Below are positions 24,059 to 32,343 of a DNA stretch of 64,000 nucleotides, in pieces (the stretch's first letter is position 1; each line of letters starts with the position of its first letter). Under the pieces are notes generated by a model. It ran no database searches. It was not told the origin of the DNA and worked only from the letters and a program-made list of their open reading frames with translations. Location of the stretch: the NCBI GenBank assembly GCA_049521055.1, contig JBEKPE010000004.1, positions 3,289-67,288 on the forward strand, read 5' to 3'. The position numbers were made by a program, and so were the translations under genes. The stretch is from FEN-987 sp049521055. Its GTDB lineage: Archaea; Thermoproteota; Bathyarchaeia; 40CM-2-53-6.

Positions 24059-25273
24059 ATGAGTTTCGGAGAAGTTCCACGAGATACTAGAAACGTAGTT
24101 ATCGGTGCAGCACCGTTAGCGGCTGGACTAGGGTTCTACCAAGTCGCGATTGCAGTCTTCCTCCCTCTAGAAGGCATCTCGGTAACGAACCTCGGAGTTC
24201 TCTTCACCACACTCGGCCTAACTACCGTCGCCCTCAGCATTCCCTTCGCAATCCTCTCAGATCGGTACGGACGAAAGGAGATAATGCTCGTAGGCTCAGT
24301 TCTCGGTTCGATTGTTATCGTGGTCCCGGGTCTCACTTCGAATTTCCTACTTCTGGAGGCCTCTGCAGTCATCGGAGGTGCAGGCGAGGCAATGTACCTC
24401 GCAACACGAAATGCCTACCTTGCAGACACGACCACGGTAAGCGTTCGCGCAGAGACATTCAGCCTATCATTCATGACGTTCACTATCGCGTCGGGGATAG
24501 GCACGTTTCTCCCAGCATTTTTCCCGCTCTTCAAGATCGACCTCCTCACCGCGCACAAAATTACCTTCGTAGCGCTTGGTCTTTTCGCGTTGATAACGGC
24601 ATTCACGGTTCAAAAATGGGCGGTAAAGGCTAGACCTAACGTATCACGCGAGGGAATTCTGCCCCGGAAATCCTTTGGGGTCATCATGAAATTCTCCGCT
24701 GCGAACCTCCTCATTGGGCTCGGAGCGGGCCTAATTATACCGCTTATACCCACATGGTTCTACCTTCGCTTCAACGAGACCGATGTTTTTTCAGGACCTC
24801 TCATAGCGTCATCAAACATCATAATGGGGTTAACTGCGGTAGCCGCTCCCCGCGTCGCGAGGAGTATCGGTTTGGTTAAAGGAATCGTGATGACTCAAGC
24901 ACTGTCAACGATTTTCCTGCTCGCCATTCCCTTCTGCCCAACGGCGCTCATTGCTGGGGTATTCTACGTAATTCGCGCTGTTCTCATGAACATGGCAAGC
25001 CCGCTCTCAGACACGTTCCTCATGAATATGATCGCCGAAGACGAACGTGCAATCGCGTCTTCCTTCAACGTCGTGCTATGGAACTTACCCAATGCCGCAA
25101 GCACAGTTGTGGGCGGCTCAATGCTAAGCAGCGGGAACCTAAGTCTCCCGTTCTACTTGTGTGGGGGCCTATACGTTACGGCTATCGTCGCATTCTATGC
25201 TATTTTCAGAAGAACCGAGAAAACAGTTCAGAGCAGCGGAGCGTCACCTAGCTCCGTGAACGATTACACTTGA
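24059..25273 (+). CDS. Major facilitator superfamily transporter
   Basis: 404 residues from ATG 24059 (GTG 24050 adds three). About twelve hydrophobic segments in two sets of six. The MFS motif between helices 2 and 3 is present as SDRYGRKEIMLVG, and the start of helix 5 contains GGAGEAMYLATRNAYLAD. The second half begins after a basic linker (ARPNVSREGILPRKS). No specific subfamily is apparent; similar archaeal proteins are usually annotated as drug/metabolite exporters. The last 26 bases overlap the convergent gene at 25248. Position behind the thioesterase hints at export or import of an organic acid, by inference. Confidence 0.88.
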   Translation: MSFGEVPRDTRNVVIGAAPLAAGLGFYQVAIAVFLPLEGISVTNLGVLFTTLGLTTVALSIPFAILSDRYGRKEIMLVGSVLGSIVIVVPGLTSNFLLLEASAVIGGAGEAMYLATRNAYLADTTTVSVRAETFSLSFMTFTIASGIGTFLPAFFPLFKIDLLTAHKITFVALGLFALITAFTVQKWAVKARPNVSREGILPRKSFGVIMKFSAANLLIGLGAGLIIPLIPTWFYLRFNETDVFSGPLIASSNIIMGLTAVAAPRVARSIGLVKGIVMTQALSTIFLLAIPFCPTALIAGVFYVIRAVLMNMASPLSDTFLMNMIAEDERAIASSFNVVLWNLPNAASTVVGGSMLSSGNLSLPFYLCGGLYVTAIVAFYAIFRRTEKTVQSSGASPSSVNDYT

Positions 25274-25913
25274 CACAAAACGCACGCGCCTCTTCATTCA
25301 TTGCCCCGCAGAACTTGCATTTCCAACCCGATTCTACTACGGGGCTTGGTTTGGATGTCTTCTCTCCTCCCCTCAGTCCCAAATACGAGAGGATTACGCC
25401 GATGAGTAGTAGTTCAAAGTCGGCGTATTGAAGCAGGGGATTGAGTGCTATTACACTTTGGGCTGAACTCAAACTGAAGATTACTGTGCGCGGGCTGTTA
25501 TCCTGATTATCGAACACGAAGTAGTAGGTACCTGCCACGCTCGGCGAAAGGGTGAAGTTGTATGAAACCGCGATAGGTTCGGCAAGAACTAGTGCGCTCG
25601 GACGCCCCGTCCGCCATAATAAAAAGTTTCCTTCATTCATCACATAGAATGCTACCTCACGCCCTTCAGCAACCTGAAGCGAACCGATTAGCTGGCTTCC
25701 GCTAGACAAATCCTCGGAGACGAAGCTATAATTCGACGCCGGGACACTGTATAGCGTGGGAGATAGGATAGCGGTCTCCTGAGTATAGTGCGACGCTTGC
25801 CCCGTTATGTCTGCGAGCGGGGTCAATACCTGTGTGCCTTGCTGGAAAAGTAAGACTCCAGCTAGGATGAGAAATACGCCGACGGTCAAAGTCTTTCTTC
25901 GCATGCCAATCAT
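25248..25913 (-). CDS. Membrane-anchored protein with C-terminal zinc ribbon
   Basis: 221 residues. An N-terminal membrane segment (about 6-25, KTLTVGVFLILAGVLLFQQG), an extracellular beta-rich domain (about 40-155), a second hydrophobic helix near 165-182 (FELLLIGVILSYLGL), and a cytoplasmic double-CxxC zinc ribbon at the end (WKCKFCGAMNEEARAFCVKC). This layout is frequent among archaeal proteins of unknown function; a similar one is found at 32931. It is convergent with the MFS gene with a 26-base overlap and lies upstream-adjacent to nothing else in its direction except the oxidase genes, 80 bases before. Confidence 0.72.
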   Translation of the reverse strand: MIGMRRKTLTVGVFLILAGVLLFQQGTQVLTPLADITGQASHYTQETAILSPTLYSVPASNYSFVSEDLSSGSQLIGSLQVAEGREVAFYVMNEGNFLLWRTGRPSALVLAEPIAVSYNFTLSPSVAGTYYFVFDNQDNSPRTVIFSLSSAQSVIALNPLLQYADFELLLIGVILSYLGLRGGEKTSKPSPVVESGWKCKFCGAMNEEARAFCVKCNRSRS

Positions 25914-25993
25914 CTTCTAGCAGGGATGAGTTGGTGAATAAACCTTGAGTACGACGATTACGAGTTCTGGGCGGACGATTGCTCGCGGAAAAA

Positions 25994-27139
25994 TCACTGG
26001 GCTTGGAAGGGCTCGGGCATGTCAGCGAGAAAACGTTTGTTTAAGGCGTAGTATGCCGTGACCATGAAAATTCCGACGAAGGCGAGCAGCACACCGACGA
26101 CTGCGAACATGGTAGTCCAAGGAATTTGTACGTAGACGTTCATGAACGTTGATGGCTCAAGCCCTGAGTTCCCCAATAGAACCAAGTAGGGATATCTGCC
26201 GCCATCATTCATGAATTCCCCGATCATCGCCACCATGATTGCTACTGGGCCGAGAAGAAGCGTGTACCTCGGCACAACTCCGTATCCTCGCTTAATCTTG
26301 CTCCACACCTTGACGGATGCGAGGACTAGGAATGTTATCAGTGATAGTTTCAACCCGAAGAGTGGGGCTATATCAAATGTTGCCCCCGCTTGACCAAGGA
26401 TATTGGAATAGAGCAACGGAGCTCTGCTGCTTAGGTTGATTAGATAAGATGGTCCTAAAACTCCCTGCAACCCTAGGAACAGTACACCGTGCCAGAGTCC
26501 CACCCAAGCGAATCTCACGTTCACGTTACCCTTAATCGTGAAGAATGATGCGACGAGGAAACCGCCTATCGAAAGGGCGCCAAACCACGTGTGCAATAGC
26601 AACCAAGGATATAGTGGGTTGAAGAACACCGCTATCCGTGCAATATCTTTCATTCCTTGCATAGCCATTGCTAACGCGTACGGGTAGGTTAGCTCAGCGA
26701 AAATATACCTGAAGCCGAAAGGAACACCAAACCCCGACACAGCCATCACTAAGCCAACTAGAGTATGCAGTCCCGGCCGTATCTTCCCCCAAGTATACCA
26801 GAATAGGGCGATTGTTGGAATCCGAATTAGTATGGAGGATAGGGCGATGAGAATGGGTAAGAAGATTATGTCCGTCGCCGTAGCCATGAGCGTAGGAAAG
26901 AACCCGGCCAATACCACCGTTATGATCGTGCCCCAGACTCCGCTGAAAAGCTCGTGGATTATCAGAATCTTGAAGACTTTTCTCGACATGACCTCGAGGT
27001 CTGGCTTGTGCTCGAACCAGGCAAGGAATCTTGCCATGGCGGAGATCCAACCCGTTCCAAGGGTGATGTTGACGAGTATGATGTGGACTATGATAGCTAC
27101 CCCGAGGATCGCGAAGCCCAGTATCTCGGCGCTCGCCAG
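25994..27139 (-). CDS. Cytochrome bd-type oxidase second subunit, CydA-like (CydA')
   Basis: Polytopic membrane protein with about nine helices. A first ATG lies at 27037 (347 aa), but the same frame is open upstream and encodes another helix, AILGVAIIVHIILVNITLG, whose His matches the N-terminal heme ligand of CydA; no ATG, GTG or TTG lies in that part. A CTG at 27139, one base after the TAG of cydA and nine bases after a GGAG, is the most likely start (381 aa). The second conserved His is in HTWFGALSIGGF. The GRQPW motif region reads NDGGRYPYL, so it is altered. It resembles CydA, not CydB, which is the CydAA' arrangement described for Archaea. Confidence 0.8.
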   Translation of the reverse strand: MASAEILGFAILGVAIIVHIILVNITLGTGWISAMARFLAWFEHKPDLEVMSRKVFKILIIHELFSGVWGTIITVVLAGFFPTLMATATDIIFLPILIALSSILIRIPTIALFWYTWGKIRPGLHTLVGLVMAVSGFGVPFGFRYIFAELTYPYALAMAMQGMKDIARIAVFFNPLYPWLLLHTWFGALSIGGFLVASFFTIKGNVNVRFAWVGLWHGVLFLGLQGVLGPSYLINLSSRAPLLYSNILGQAGATFDIAPLFGLKLSLITFLVLASVKVWSKIKRGYGVVPRYTLLLGPVAIMVAMIGEFMNDGGRYPYLVLLGNSGLEPSTFMNVYVQIPWTTMFAVVGVLLAFVGIFMVTAYYALNKRFLADMPEPFQAQ

Positions 27140-27140
27140 C

Positions 27141-28712
27141 CTAGTCCACTCCTGCTCCTTTCTTCAAGAGCTCGATGAACTTCAATCGCCTTGTTGAGAC
27201 AATGTAGATACCGTAGATTCCTACTATTGCGACGGCCACAAAGAGTAGAGCAAAGGCCACGAAGACAAGTGGGTTTATGGTAACAGATGTTATGACTTCT
27301 TCCGGGTAAATCAACCCATACACAGTCCAAGGCTTTCGCCCATCCTCACGTACGAACCAACCCAGACCACTCGCGAAAATCGACGCCAAGACAACAAGCA
27401 GTGAAAGCAGGAACACAGACCTCTGTTCACCGAAACGATTGAGGATACGCCTCGTTAACCTTGACAGGGGGCCGAGGTTGAAGTTCAGAGCAAACAGCCC
27501 CACAATGGCTACCAAATCCAAGATTCCGAACGCTATCTTCGCATAGTACAGTGAATAGATCATTAGCAGCTGTGACTCGGACTTGGCCAAGTCTGAGAGA
27601 CAAACAGACTTTAGGGTCACCGAGGAAGCGGACCCCAATGTGATGTTCGGGGCAGCAGAAGTCGCGAGGTTTCCGAGAGTCGTCTGCCCCAGCGAATCAC
27701 ATTGGCTTCTTAGCGAATCGAACCCAACTATTGCGTGTTGCGGATTACCGTAAGCTAGGAAAGCTATGAGCGGATTTTTGGTTGTGTTGGCGACGCCTTC
27801 CATCAGGGCGAATTTCGTAGGTTGCTGATCAGCAACGGCCTTACCCATCACGTCGCCGAACACTGTTGGTTGAAGTATCAGGAGGAGGAGAAGTATGGGC
27901 AGGAAAGCCTTCACAATTTTCACATACTTGGCCCGCCCAGTTTTCAAAAACCTGTAGGCGTACCCGATTAGGGCGAAGGACATTCCAACGATTATTCCCG
28001 CGTTCACGGCGTGGAGTGCGCTTGCAAATGCGTAAGGAGAGGAAAAGGCGACAAATGGGTCGTTCAGCGTCAATCCGACGGCCTTTGCAAGGTCAGGGTT
28101 TTGTAAAACCTGGGATGCGGTTCCAGTAGCGAGTAGATTCTTAATGAGCTCCAGCTTCAGCTTGACGAGGGCGGATGGGTCAGCTGCGCTCGGACCGTAT
28201 TGTGGTAGAAACGGGTACAGGTTTGACGCTAGACTGCCAGTTCCCCAGGGGACGCCCAGCCAACTGTTCACCGTCATTATCAGGGCGCCGGATAGAATGG
28301 CCATGGCACCATAGAACACCATGATACCTAAACTTGCAAGGGTCCGAATCTTGCCCAGTGTAACAACAAACAACACAAGCAGCGCGATTTCTCCAGTAAA
28401 CGCTATCAGTTCAAACGTTAGAGGCATAAGGCCGAAAGTTGCGATTACGAAGATTGTGCCAGGCCAAGCCTGAACAAGCCCAAATTCAACTAGGGTTCCC
28501 GTTATGGCGCCAAGCGCAAAATTCAGGCCGAGGACGGCAGTAGCATTCCGTGCAGCTTCGTAGTAATCCTGATCTTTAGTTCTCCACCATTGGAAAAGTA
28601 ATCCTCCTATCACCCATGGAAAGCCCAGGGAAATCGTGAGGAAAAACGCGTGAATGAAAATCCCTAGAGCGCTGATTGGGAGCAACATTGAAGTTGCGAC
28701 CACGACCGTCAA
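27141..28712 (-). CDS. cydA: Cytochrome bd oxidase subunit I (CydA)
   Basis: 523 residues with nine or more helices. Heme ligands and conserved CydA motifs are visible: His21 in FIHAFFLTISLG, the acidic helix FELIAFTGE, a mid-protein His (SALHAVNAG), the QPTKFALMEG motif at the Q-loop border (about 300), and REDGRKPW at 455-462, the counterpart of bacterial GRQPW. The Q-loop is followed by a long insert with two Cys. It transfers electrons from quinol to oxygen in the cytoplasmic membrane. Start is a TTG at 28712 or ATG at 28688; a TATA box at 28767-28774 gives a leader of about 30 bases. The partner subunit follows immediately. Confidence 0.9.
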   Translation of the reverse strand: MTVVVATSMLLPISALGIFIHAFFLTISLGFPWVIGGLLFQWWRTKDQDYYEAARNATAVLGLNFALGAITGTLVEFGLVQAWPGTIFVIATFGLMPLTFELIAFTGEIALLVLFVVTLGKIRTLASLGIMVFYGAMAILSGALIMTVNSWLGVPWGTGSLASNLYPFLPQYGPSAADPSALVKLKLELIKNLLATGTASQVLQNPDLAKAVGLTLNDPFVAFSSPYAFASALHAVNAGIIVGMSFALIGYAYRFLKTGRAKYVKIVKAFLPILLLLLILQPTVFGDVMGKAVADQQPTKFALMEGVANTTKNPLIAFLAYGNPQHAIVGFDSLRSQCDSLGQTTLGNLATSAAPNITLGSASSVTLKSVCLSDLAKSESQLLMIYSLYYAKIAFGILDLVAIVGLFALNFNLGPLSRLTRRILNRFGEQRSVFLLSLLVVLASIFASGLGWFVREDGRKPWTVYGLIYPEEVITSVTINPLVFVAFALLFVAVAIVGIYGIYIVSTRRLKFIELLKKGAGVD

Positions 28713-28766
28713 GCCTCGAGTACTGAAATACTAGCCAAGAGCCTAGCGCGCTGAATTTTAGGGAAC

Positions 28767-28774
28767 GGTATATA
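28767..28774 (-). promoter_or_regulatory. Putative TATA box of the cydAA' operon
   Basis: On the minus strand the element reads CCCTATATACC. Spacing predicts transcription from about 28742-28748, some 30-35 bases before the TTG start at 28712. Confidence 0.5.
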
Positions 28775-28931
28775 GGGAAATACTGGCTGCGGTCAAAGAC
28801 GATTGAAAGTGTTGATTCTCTCCTCGACTCGAATGTCGACACTAAGCCTAACCATCAAGGAACTCGTCCAAAGAAATCCTGACTGAGGGAATACAGCAAG
28901 CCGTGAATTCCCGGGCATCACTCAAGTAAAT

Positions 28932-29046
28932 TGGCGGGCCCGCGGGGATTCGAACCCCGGATCCCAGGCTTTCTTTGTCGAAACTCCGAAGGCTTGCATG
29001 ACCTTGTCGGGTCTCTGTGTCTTAATCCTAGCTCGACTACGGGCCC
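28932..29046 (-). tRNA. tRNA-Arg (TCG) with two introns
   Basis: Acceptor GGGCCCG/CGGGCCC, D-arm with a GGATTA loop holding the Arg-type A20 region, T-arm CGGGG TTCGAAT CCCCG, discriminator G, encoded CCA. Removing 28994-29014 (21 nt, about position 29/30) and 28971-28985 (15 nt, canonical 37/38) gives the anticodon arm CAGGC CTTCGGA GCCTG with anticodon TCG. The canonical intron is among the shortest possible; three of the four central-helix pairs can be drawn (CTT with AAG). Confidence 0.8.
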
Positions 29047-29171
29047 AGCTTTTCTTAGAAGGATACCCTCTAAAAGATACCCCTACTCCTCCACAATCTG
29101 CTTCCGCTGAAGTAAGAGACAAGAATACGGGATTCGGCCGGTTGCTTCCTTTCAAATCGCTGGGAGTATCC

Positions 29172-29591
29172 TCACGCGTGATCTGTTTCTGCCTCAGAGT
29201 TCTCAGAATCAGGAAGAATCTCATGTGGAATTCTGTCGCCGTGGCTGTTGAACGCTCCGATATCATTGTAAGATTGAAACGGATAGGCTACGATCACCAT
29301 GATCCTCCCGTAAAAGTGGTTCAGGTCTTGAATTGATGGCCTCAGAGTCCCCGAGGGATGAGAGTGTGAGATGCCAATCACACTTAGGTCCATTGGAAGC
29401 ATGAAGCTTGAGAAACCTGAGAAACCTCGGCCATGCGTAGCAAGAGGAGGAATCAATACGTCCGTAATCAGAACCCCATCCTTCCCCTTCTTGCCGCGCA
29501 AGAGTAGTATCCCCTCTTTCGGGTACGCGTGGATAGAATAGCTGAGAATGCTATCTGCAACAATTTTTTTGAATCGAATAACGCTCAACAT
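29172..29591 (-). CDS. JAMM/MPN+ metalloprotease-like protein
   Basis: 139 residues. The zinc-binding JAMM motif is complete: Glu in YPKEGILLL (about residue 26) and HSHPSGTLRPSIQD, i.e. HxH followed by ten residues and Asp. The upstream strand LITDVLIPP and the loop MDLSVIGISHSHP are as in archaeal JAMM proteins. In haloarchaea such enzymes remove ubiquitin-like SAMP modifiers or process SAMP for MoaD/ThiS-type sulfur transfer. No SAMP or E1 gene is in the window, so that role is from family knowledge. The C-terminus is an acidic tail. It stands alone next to tRNA-Arg. Confidence 0.87.
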   Translation of the reverse strand: MLSVIRFKKIVADSILSYSIHAYPKEGILLLRGKKGKDGVLITDVLIPPLATHGRGFSGFSSFMLPMDLSVIGISHSHPSGTLRPSIQDLNHFYGRIMVIVAYPFQSYNDIGAFNSHGDRIPHEILPDSENSEAETDHA

Positions 29592-29878
29592 AGTGAAAGC
29601 ACCCTAAATCGGCGTCTAGCACGACGCGCCTTTCCGGAAATTACCTCAACCTACGTGATAAGTCGATACGGCGCTGCGGGTATTGCGTAGCTACGTACCT
29701 GAAGGAAAACTAGGGGTGTCAGACACCCACTCCGGCGGGATATGGCTCCATGCAATTACCAGCGTGACACGGATCAAATCCGGAACAAAGGCTTGTACAA
29801 ACTAGGTAAGGTAAGCCTCCTCTACGCATCTCTTCAAGAGGTATTAACTAGAGATGAGTCAAGTCCCCGTGGAACTAA
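29592..29878. other. Divergent intergenic region with palindrome
   Basis: About 290 bases between the JAMM gene (minus) and the dCTP deaminase-like gene (plus). It contains a near-perfect 15-base palindrome at 29714-29728 (GGGTGTC A GACACCC) and a second symmetric element TTGTACAA near 29792-29799. These could be operators; no gene is seen. Confidence 0.4.
29714..29728. promoter_or_regulatory. 15-bp palindrome, possible operator
   Basis: GGGTGTC-A-GACACCC is a perfect 7-bp inverted repeat around one base. Its centre lies about 160 bases before the deaminase-like gene and 120 bases before the JAMM gene. The binding factor is unknown; an RNA hairpin is unlikely with a one-base loop, so a DNA operator is more probable. 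Confidence 0.35.
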
Positions 29879-30313
29879 TTGACGGTATTGTCGGACGTGG
29901 AGATTGAGAAGTGCCTCAAGGACGGTTCGCTGGTTATCGCGCCGTTCGAAGATTCTTGCCTGAACGGCGCGGGTTACGATCTTCGTTTAGATAGAGAATT
30001 GGCATTGCAGCCACGTGAGCACAGGCTTGTGGCTACGCTGGAGAAGGTTGAGATAGGTGAGAACCTCACAGGAACGTTGCATATTCGATCAACGCTTGCT
30101 CGTTCGGGCATTATCGCGAGTTTGGCTTTAGTTGATCCAGGATTTCGCGGCCAACTAACTGTTTCACTCTTCAACGCATCGGCGACACCATTCAGAATGA
30201 CGAAGAATGACAAGTTCTTGCAACTCGTCTTGCACCACCTTGGCACCAAGACGCAACGTCCCTACGCGGGCAAGTACCAAGATAGTCAAGGAATTGTAAA
30301 TACCCGCCAATAG
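29879..30313 (+). CDS. dCTP deaminase/dUTPase family protein
   Basis: 144 residues. Family motifs: LSDVEIEKCLKDGSLVI at the N-terminus, NGAGYDLRL, HIRSTLARSGI (equivalent of the SSxAR active-site motif), DPGFRGQLTVSLFN (containing the conserved Asp/Gly turn), and GKYQDSQGIVNTR at the C-terminus. At 144 residues it is shorter than bacterial Dcd (about 190), mainly in the middle, and close to archaeal short forms. It makes dUMP/dUTP precursors or removes dUTP. Start TTG at 29879; a TTG at 29888 (reading MSDVEIEKCL) fits the family equally well. It is followed about 100 bases later by the GfcR-like gene. Confidence 0.85.
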   Translation: MTVLSDVEIEKCLKDGSLVIAPFEDSCLNGAGYDLRLDRELALQPREHRLVATLEKVEIGENLTGTLHIRSTLARSGIIASLALVDPGFRGQLTVSLFNASATPFRMTKNDKFLQLVLHHLGTKTQRPYAGKYQDSQGIVNTRQ

Positions 30314-30415
30314 GCACTCTACTCTTTCTGTCAATTCATGTCGAAACTGTTATTACCACTCAGCATGGGCATGTGCATATCCTAACGTGTCAAAGCAATT
30401 AGAGAAGGCAATGTC

Positions 30416-31165
30416 TTGAGAGCAGGTTCCCGTATATCCGACCTAAAGTACAAGCTGATGACGATCGAACTCCTCAACCTAGCTAAGAATTATTACACTT
30501 ACAGAGAATTGGCCCAGATCATCGGCCTCCCTGAGACGGTGCTCAGCAGGTATGTCAAGGGCCACGTTCTACCAACCATCGACAGGGCACAGAACATCAA
30601 CCGAACCCTCCAAAAAATAATGCGCCTTGAAGGCGAGATTCAGCAACGGATACGCTTTGACGAAGCGGGATACTTCGATAACACTAAGCTGATCTCCGAT
30701 ACGCTTCTTCTCGAACGAGCGGTTCAACATGCCGTGAACGCGTTTGCCGGCATGCGCATAACGAAAATTTTGGCAGCAGCGGTCGACGGTATTCCACTTG
30801 CAGCTCTGCTTGCGCACAGGCTAGGCGTTGGCCTAATCATTGCAAAGAAAAGCCGAGAGGTGGGAGTGCGGGAATTCATTGAGGAAATCTACATACCAGC
30901 CAAAACTGCGATGATGGTCAGCCTCTATGTCCCGAGGGACGCGCTAAAGAAAGGAGATTGCGTGCTCATCGTTGACGACGTCATCGACAGCGGCGAGACA
31001 CAAATCGCACTGACTCGAATCGTGCAGAAAGCGAAGGGAGAAGTTACGGGCATGTACGCTTTGATAAGCATGGGATCGGAGTGGAAGAGCCGAATCGAAT
31101 CGGTCACCCACTGCCCTGTAGAAATCGTATTACAAGTAGGCAAGAAACCTCTTCAAGAAGCCTAA
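30416..31165 (+). CDS. GfcR/PurR-like phosphoribosyltransferase-fold regulator with N-terminal HTH
   Basis: 249 residues. An N-terminal helix-turn-helix (YYTYRELAQIIGLPETVLSRYVKG, split as ELAQIIGLPET and LSRYVKG) is joined to an orotate-phosphoribosyltransferase-like domain with the PRPP loop VLIVDDVIDSGET (about 195-207) and the MRITKILAAAVDGIPLA strand. In haloarchaea this family (GfcR) activates glycolytic and semi-phosphorylative sugar genes, and others act in purine control. Start is TTG or GTG-type; TTG at 30416 gives the first residue. The convergent mtnA gene ends 10 bases downstream. Several glycolytic genes (apgM, pyk, glycerate kinase) in this window are possible targets, by inference. 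Confidence 0.85.
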   Translation: MRAGSRISDLKYKLMTIELLNLAKNYYTYRELAQIIGLPETVLSRYVKGHVLPTIDRAQNINRTLQKIMRLEGEIQQRIRFDEAGYFDNTKLISDTLLLERAVQHAVNAFAGMRITKILAAAVDGIPLAALLAHRLGVGLIIAKKSREVGVREFIEEIYIPAKTAMMVSLYVPRDALKKGDCVLIVDDVIDSGETQIALTRIVQKAKGEVTGMYALISMGSEWKSRIESVTHCPVEIVLQVGKKPLQEA

Positions 31166-31175
31166 CCCAAACTTC

Positions 31176-32219
31176 TCAGGCCTGAAGCAACGAAGCGTCA
31201 GCCCCAAGCCTATCTGGGGCTATCACCCCTTTCTCCGTTATGAATCCCCGTACTAATTCCACGGGCGTTAGATCAAACGCAGGGTTGTAGACCGGCACAC
31301 CTACTGGCGGAATTCGCTTTCCAAGAATATGCGTGATCTCCCGTGCACTTCTCTCCTCGATCTTCACCTCTGACCCTTCGCCTTGTAGGTCAAAGGTGGA
31401 ACTCGGGGCAGCGACGTAGAATGGAATGTGGTTTGCTTGGGCGGCTAGCGCGATTAGGTAGGTTCCCACCTTGTTGGCTACGAATTTCCTTGTAATCCGG
31501 TCAGCTCCAACTATTGCCTTCTGCACCATGCCTTGCCTCATAACGTAACCAACGGCTCCGTCCACAATCAGCGTCACTGGAATCTTGTCGCTGAGCAGCT
31601 CGTAGGTTGTCAGCTTTGCTCCCTGCAGACGTGGTCGGGTTTCAGTTGCGATTACCCTCACCTTCTTTCCTTGTCGAACGGAGGACCGAATCGGGGCTAG
31701 CGCCGTCCCATAGCTAACCGTAGCGAGTGTACCCGTGTTGCAGTGTGTGAGAACCTGATCACCATCGTCAATCAAATGCGCTCCATATTCACCTATTTTC
31801 AGATTCGCTTGGACATCTTCCTCAGCCATTTCCCGGGCCTCCATCACTACAGCCGCTGCCACTTCACTAGCGTCACCCACAGTCGTTTCAGCGCACCGAA
31901 GAACCCTGTCAATACTCCAGAAGAGATTTCGCGCAGTCGGGCGACTCCTTCTGAGCGTTTCGGCTGCCTCCTCAAGTTCGGCCATGAGTCGTTCCCTGTT
32001 CTTGGTCCGGTTTGCGTTTGCTGCCAGTGCCATCCCCATGGCGGCTGCTACGCCAATAGCCGGTGCTCCACGAACATTCATGTCTCGAATGGCCTTGGCT
32101 ACCTCACGGTAATTCTTCAACTGAACATGGACGAATTTGTAGGGTAATCTAGTTTGATCAATCATCCTAACGTGGCCATTAACCCACTCAACCGTCCTAA
32201 CTTCCGACATAGGGCGCAA
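31176..32219 (-). CDS. mtnA: S-methyl-5-thioribose-1-phosphate isomerase (eIF2B-alpha family)
   Basis: 347 residues, standard for MtnA. Catalytic Cys in LTHCNTGTLATV (about 165), the signature ATETRPRLQGAKLT and catalytic Asp in AIVGADRITR (about 248). N-terminal MNVRGAPAIGVAAAMGMAL is the substrate-loop region. The enzyme converts methylthioribose-1-P to methylthioribulose-1-P in methionine salvage; paralogues in archaea isomerise ribose-1,5-bisphosphate or 5-deoxyribose-1-P, but those lack parts of the RxxR.GA motif seen here. It is convergent with the GfcR-like gene and divergent from endA (125 bases between). Function is fairly sure; whether the salvage pathway is complete cannot be judged from this window. 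Confidence 0.9.
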   Translation of the reverse strand: MRPMSEVRTVEWVNGHVRMIDQTRLPYKFVHVQLKNYREVAKAIRDMNVRGAPAIGVAAAMGMALAANANRTKNRERLMAELEEAAETLRRSRPTARNLFWSIDRVLRCAETTVGDASEVAAAVVMEAREMAEEDVQANLKIGEYGAHLIDDGDQVLTHCNTGTLATVSYGTALAPIRSSVRQGKKVRVIATETRPRLQGAKLTTYELLSDKIPVTLIVDGAVGYVMRQGMVQKAIVGADRITRKFVANKVGTYLIALAAQANHIPFYVAAPSSTFDLQGEGSEVKIEERSAREITHILGKRIPPVGVPVYNPAFDLTPVELVRGFITEKGVIAPDRLGADASLLQA

Positions 32220-32343
32220 TGCGGATCACTCCAACACCGGCACTCACATCTAGAATTAGCTTTCCTCGCAAGCCCGCGCCATGTCGATTCGGCGCAAAAG
32301 CATTAATTGAGCGGTACCCCTGCGGGTCACCAAGTGGAAAAGG

